Below, in pieces: positions 60,817 to 64,000 of a stretch of DNA of 64,000 bases (position 1 is the stretch's first letter; every line of letters starts with the position of its first letter). Source of the stretch: CAWKCE01 sp032127035 (lineage in GTDB: Bacteria > Actinomycetota > Actinomycetes > JAHEKZ01); contig CAWKCE010000005.1 of the NCBI GenBank assembly GCA_963848085.1, positions 372,001 through 436,000 of the forward strand, written 5' to 3'. Made by a program: the position numbers and the translations under genes. The notes beneath the pieces are model-generated. The model searched no databases, was not told the DNA's origin, and was given only the letters and a program-made list of their open reading frames with translations.

Positions 60817-62993
60817 AACTGCACGGACAGCCCGGAGCTCATGCTCTCGGGCACCGCAAGCGTCGCAAGCGTCGTCCGGGCTATCGACGCCAGCGTGATC
60901 GGCATCGGCGAGCCATCACGGACCGCAGCAGTGAAAGCGGCGAGCATCGCCCGCTGGCCCTTGTCCCGCCCGCCGAGGGAGCGCTTCACCGTCCGCGACC
61001 GTCCCTGCCAGACCCGGTAGCTCGAGAAGTTGTCCAACCGCGCCGTCCGACCACCCAGGCTGACGTCGAGGGTCTCCTTCGGGTAGCGCCCATTCCCGTT
61101 GGTGACATAGGTGACCGAGCCGACGGATCCTTCGCGGAACCGGATCTGGACATCAAGATCTTGCCCGTCGGGTGAGGAAAGTGCGAAGACCTGTACCGGT
61201 TCGTCCTCGACAAGGGCGCTGAGCGTGTCGATGAAGTGCCCGCCCTCACCGGCGAAGCGCGAACCTTCACGAGCCTCGTTCAGGTACCAGCTGTCGCCGG
61301 ACAACCGGCCGGCGTTCACCAGGTAGCGCGCCATGGCATGCTCGTTCTCGCCGCGGACCCGCGACTGGAAAGCAGTGAACAGGGGAGCGAAACGGCGGTT
61401 GAACCCAACCATCAGGCGGTCGTTCCCTGTCTCCGCGACAGTGTCCAGGATGCGGGTGAGCTGGTCCCGGTCGAGTGCAAGCGGCTTCTCCACGTACACG
61501 GCTTTACCGGTTCGAAGAGCCTGGCAGACGAAGTCAGCGTGCGAGTGGTGGCGCGTCACGATGAAGACGGCATCAAGCGAGTCGTCCTCCAGCACGTCCT
61601 GGCTCGAAGTGGACGCCGAAGCGAACCCAAACTTCCGCTCGGCGTTCACCGCCGACAGGCTGCGCGTGGTTGCCACGCTCGCCAGCACGACCCGATCGTC
61701 GCTCGCCAAGTGGGGAAGAAGCATCGAGGCCGCGTAGTTACCCGCACCGATGAACCCGACCCGAACCTCGCCGACAGGCAGGGCTGTGCGTGTCGGAGAG
61801 GAGGGAACGGTCAAGGCGCGCGGAGCAGGCTCGGTACCGGACTCGACGGCTACGGCGTCGGTGCCACCGTAGTCAAACAGGTAGCCGACTCCGGGCAGCG
61901 AGCCAGCTCCGAGTCGCTGGTAGACGTCCGAAGCGTCGTCGATCGGGAACACACCGGAGACCAAGGACGTGAGATCGAGGTTCCCACGGGCCACCAAGTC
62001 CAGGAAGCACTCGAGGTTGCGGCGTTCGGTCCAGCGCACGTAACCGGCTGGGTAGTCGACTCCCTCGAGCTCGTACTGGTCGTCGTACCTACCAGGGCCG
62101 TATGAGCGCGAGAAGCGGACGTCCAGCTCCTTCTCGTAGTAGTCGTTCCACGGCAGGTCCAGACTCGTCTTCCCGATGTCCACGACCCGACCCCTGTCCC
62201 GTGCCAGGCGCGCGGCCAGCTCGACCGGGTCATTGGACGATCCGCCAGCAACGAGGAACACCGTGTCGACACCCAGCCCCCCGGTGAGCTGGGAAACCTC
62301 CCGCTCGAAGTCGCTCAGCGACTCACCATCCGGTGCCGCGGTTGCGACTGCCCCCCCCTTGATCGCCAGCTCAAGGCGGGACTCGACCGGGTCCAGGCCG
62401 ACCACCCGGATGCCGTTGGCCACCAACAACCTCGCGAGGAGTTGGCCGATGAGTCCGAGACCGATGACGCAGGCGGTCTCGCCGATCTGCGCCTCGGCCC
62501 GGCGCAGTCCCTGCATGGCGATCGCTCCGACGGTGGCGAAAGCGCCGTGCTCGGGGCTCACGCCGTCGGGCACGGGAACGCACAGGTTCGTCGGTACCCA
62601 GTTCACGTCGGCGTGCAGTGCGAACTCATTTCCGGCACACGCCACAAGTTGGCCGACGTGGAACTCCTCAGCGCCAGCACCTACCTCGATCACGACCCCG
62701 CAGCTCGAGTACCCCAGCGGGGTGTAGGAGTCGAGGCGGTCCATCGCCTTCTTGTAGGTGGCGCGGACTCCCTGCTGAGCGACTGAGTCCGCAAGCTTGC
62801 GCACCTGGTCGGGGCGGGCCCTCGCCTTGCCCAGCAGTGACAACCGGGCCTCGGAAACCTTCATGAGCTCGGTTCCGGTCGAGATGAGTGAGAACCCAGT
62901 ACGGACCAGGACCCCACCTGACTTGCAGCTGGGGGCAGGTGCGTCCAGGACCGTGAGCTCGCCCGTGCGGTAGTTCTGGGCTATCTGTCGCAT
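60813..62993 (-). CDS. Fused zinc-type alcohol dehydrogenase and Gfo/Idh/MocA oxidoreductase
   Basis: 726 residues, a two-domain oxidoreductase. Residues 1-385 are an MDR dehydrogenase: LISTGTELMKV, YSSCGVVIEVG, CVIGLGLIGQLLARLL (NAD), VDIGKTSLDLPWNDYYEKELDVRFSRSYGPGRYD. Residues 405-726 are Gfo/Idh: RVGFIGAGNYAASMLLPHL, FIVTRHHSHADF, VYVEKPLALDRDQL, GEGGHFIDTLSAL. This fused type is a regular neighbour of heparinase-like genes and asparagine synthases in exopolysaccharide loci. The substrate is unknown, probably a nucleotide or uronic sugar. It overlaps the heparinase gene by 4 bases. Confidence 0.9.
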   Translation of the reverse strand: MRQIAQNYRTGELTVLDAPAPSCKSGGVLVRTGFSLISTGTELMKVSEARLSLLGKARARPDQVRKLADSVAQQGVRATYKKAMDRLDSYTPLGYSSCGVVIEVGAGAEEFHVGQLVACAGNEFALHADVNWVPTNLCVPVPDGVSPEHGAFATVGAIAMQGLRRAEAQIGETACVIGLGLIGQLLARLLVANGIRVVGLDPVESRLELAIKGGAVATAAPDGESLSDFEREVSQLTGGLGVDTVFLVAGGSSNDPVELAARLARDRGRVVDIGKTSLDLPWNDYYEKELDVRFSRSYGPGRYDDQYELEGVDYPAGYVRWTERRNLECFLDLVARGNLDLTSLVSGVFPIDDASDVYQRLGAGSLPGVGYLFDYGGTDAVAVESGTEPAPRALTVPSSPTRTALPVGEVRVGFIGAGNYAASMLLPHLASDDRVVLASVATTRSLSAVNAERKFGFASASTSSQDVLEDDSLDAVFIVTRHHSHADFVCQALRTGKAVYVEKPLALDRDQLTRILDTVAETGNDRLMVGFNRRFAPLFTAFQSRVRGENEHAMARYLVNAGRLSGDSWYLNEAREGSRFAGEGGHFIDTLSALVEDEPVQVFALSSPDGQDLDVQIRFREGSVGSVTYVTNGNGRYPKETLDVSLGGRTARLDNFSSYRVWQGRSRTVKRSLGGRDKGQRAMLAAFTAAVRDGSPMPITLASIARTTLATLAVPESMSSGLSVQL

Positions 62994-63039
62994 AAGGCTT
63001 CCTTCACGTCGTCTCTGTTGCCGGCCCCGCGTGTCCGTG

Positions 63040-64000
63040 TCATACCCCAGACACCCCTTGGTCTCTCATGTTCCGGTACCACATTTCGAGCGTCAGCAGC
63101 TGCCAGAGCTGCTTCGACTGGTCACTCCGACCACTTCGCTGCTCGGAGACCATGGTCTCCAGGTCTTCCTTCCGGAACAGTCCGGAACCGACGAGGTCTC
63201 CTCGGACCAACAAGTCGTCGATGACCTCACTCAGGTCTGAGGTGACCCAGGCTCGAAGCGGTGCTCCGAACGACGCCTTCGGCCGATGCACGATCTCCTT
63301 CGGCAACCACGCCTCTGCCACCTTCTTCAGGGCGTACTTCTGAGTCCATCCCCGGATCTTCTGCGACCCCGGCAGCGAAAACGCTGCTCGGAAGACTTCG
63401 ACGTCTACGAAGGGGACTCGGACCTCGGTGGACGCCGCCATACTCGCCCGGTCGGTGTAGGCGAGGTTGAGACCGGGGAGGAACATGCGGGTGTCGGCAA
63501 GGCACATGCGGCTCACGTGGTCGGGCAGATCGTTGTCCGCGTAGGTGCTCGCATGTTCCTCGATTAACGTCTGCACCGCGCCAGACACGTCGCTCGGAAG
63601 CATGCCGGCAAGGTCGTCCGGGTCGTACATCGTGTAGCTGCGCCGGAAGGCCTGCTCCTCGTCGAGTTCAGCGAAGTCCAGGAATCTCTTGGCCCAGCGG
63701 GCGTAGCGCAGCCCGCGGTCACCCGCCATCACCGGAGCGCGAGATACCAACGGCTGCACCACCTGGGAGCGCAGCCGGCGAGGGAGACGCTGATAGCGGG
63801 TTCCGAGCACACATGCCAGGTGCTTGCGGTATCCACCAAACATCTCGTCGGCACCCATCCCCGAAAGCAGCACCTTCACACCGGTCTGGCGAGCGGCCTC
63901 GCAGATCAGGACGGTGTTGAGCGCGGCCGGATCACCGATCGGCTCGTCCAGTGCACGGACCATCCTCGGCAGCAACGTGACGACGTCCGGGTCGAGCTCG
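63040..64000 (-). CDS. Asparagine synthase (glutamine-hydrolysing), C-terminal part, cut by window edge
   Basis: At least 320 residues of the synthetase domain; the frame is open through the window end, so the glutaminase domain lies outside. LLSGMGADEMFGGYRKH is the AsnB ATP-pyrophosphatase loop region, with LNLAYTDRASMAASTEVRVPFVD and KYALKKVAEAWLPKEIVHRPKASFGAPL following, all AsnB-typical. Within surface-polysaccharide loci such proteins often amidate uronic-acid sugars rather than make asparagine; here that is inference. It lies 46 bp upstream of the fused oxidoreductase and is likely in the same operon. Confidence 0.88.
   Translation of the reverse strand, partial: ELDPDVVTLLPRMVRALDEPIGDPAALNTVLICEAARQTGVKVLLSGMGADEMFGGYRKHLACVLGTRYQRLPRRLRSQVVQPLVSRAPVMAGDRGLRYARWAKRFLDFAELDEEQAFRRSYTMYDPDDLAGMLPSDVSGAVQTLIEEHASTYADNDLPDHVSRMCLADTRMFLPGLNLAYTDRASMAASTEVRVPFVDVEVFRAAFSLPGSQKIRGWTQKYALKKVAEAWLPKEIVHRPKASFGAPLRAWVTSDLSEVIDDLLVRGDLVGSGLFRKEDLETMVSEQRSGRSDQSKQLWQLLTLEMWYRNMRDQGVSGV

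Noticed and set aside
1..64000. tRNA, rRNA, riboswitch, integrase, transposase or phage genes
   Set aside because: I looked for tRNA T-loop patterns, integrase and transposase motifs and known leader structures and saw none. A covariance-model scan could still find small RNAs.

Overview
The window reads as chromosomal DNA of a high-GC Gram-positive actinobacterium. Supporting signs are third-position GC bias in every gene, many GTG starts, 4-base start/stop overlaps, a Tat substrate, lipoproteins, an LPxTG protein, and an ECF sigma factor with a zinc anti-sigma factor. A Nocardioides-like member of the Nocardioidaceae is my best guess, but that is inference. I saw no tRNA, rRNA, CRISPR array, transposase or phage gene. 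The first gene (glutamine synthetase family) and the last (asparagine synthase) are cut by the window edges.

Left third (1-28.5 kb), metabolism and envelope redox. At 1-6.5 kb lies an amine-related group: a glutamine-synthetase-like ligase, a P450, a PuuD-type gamma-glutamyl hydrolase, a second P450 with an aberrant I-helix, an isochorismatase-fold hydrolase and a PLP decarboxylase. An FeS-type photolyase, an SDR and an NRDE/TANGO2 protein follow. At 9.6-13.3 kb is a compact flavinylation module: two secreted FMN-binding proteins, the flavin transferase ApbE and a ferric-reductase-like membrane flavocytochrome. Two secreted or surface proteins come next, the LPxTG one split by a frameshift. 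After them come an agmatine deiminase, strong hairpin repeats, an iodotyrosine-deiodinase-like flavoprotein, a SigR-type sigma/anti-sigma pair behind a possible autoregulated promoter, a methyltransferase, an EamA exporter, a DUF3179/thioredoxin lipoprotein pair, a GT39 membrane protein, a Tat-exported M28 peptidase, and an amidohydrolase whose conserved N-terminus lies upstream of any usual start codon.

Right half (28.7-64 kb), cell-surface polysaccharide. A priming glycosylphosphotransferase faces a minus-strand operon that makes a nucleotide-activated heptose: a fused GmhB-GmhA, a glycosyltransferase, an epimerase, an HddC-like guanylyltransferase and an HddA-like kinase. Upstream sits a 1718-residue secreted protein with a dimethylformamidase-like domain and near-identical FN3/DUF4082 repeats. 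Further along are a glycosyltransferase, a degenerate second GmhB, a Wzy-like polymerase, two Wzz-like co-polymerases with apparently dead ATPase-like tails, a Wzx-like flippase, and an amino-sugar set (two DegT aminotransferases, a PglD-like acyltransferase, an epimerase and a Gfo/Idh dehydrogenase). Last come a frameshifted GT2, a frameshifted GNAT, a heparinase-II/III protein with a stop codon replacing a conserved Trp, a fused MDR-Gfo/Idh oxidoreductase and the asparagine synthase. Together the genes can prime, build, flip, polymerise and decorate a heteropolysaccharide that probably carries heptose and amino sugars.

Main caution: three frameshifts, one in-frame stop and one missing start codon could be real decay or assembly error. 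The raw reads would settle this.
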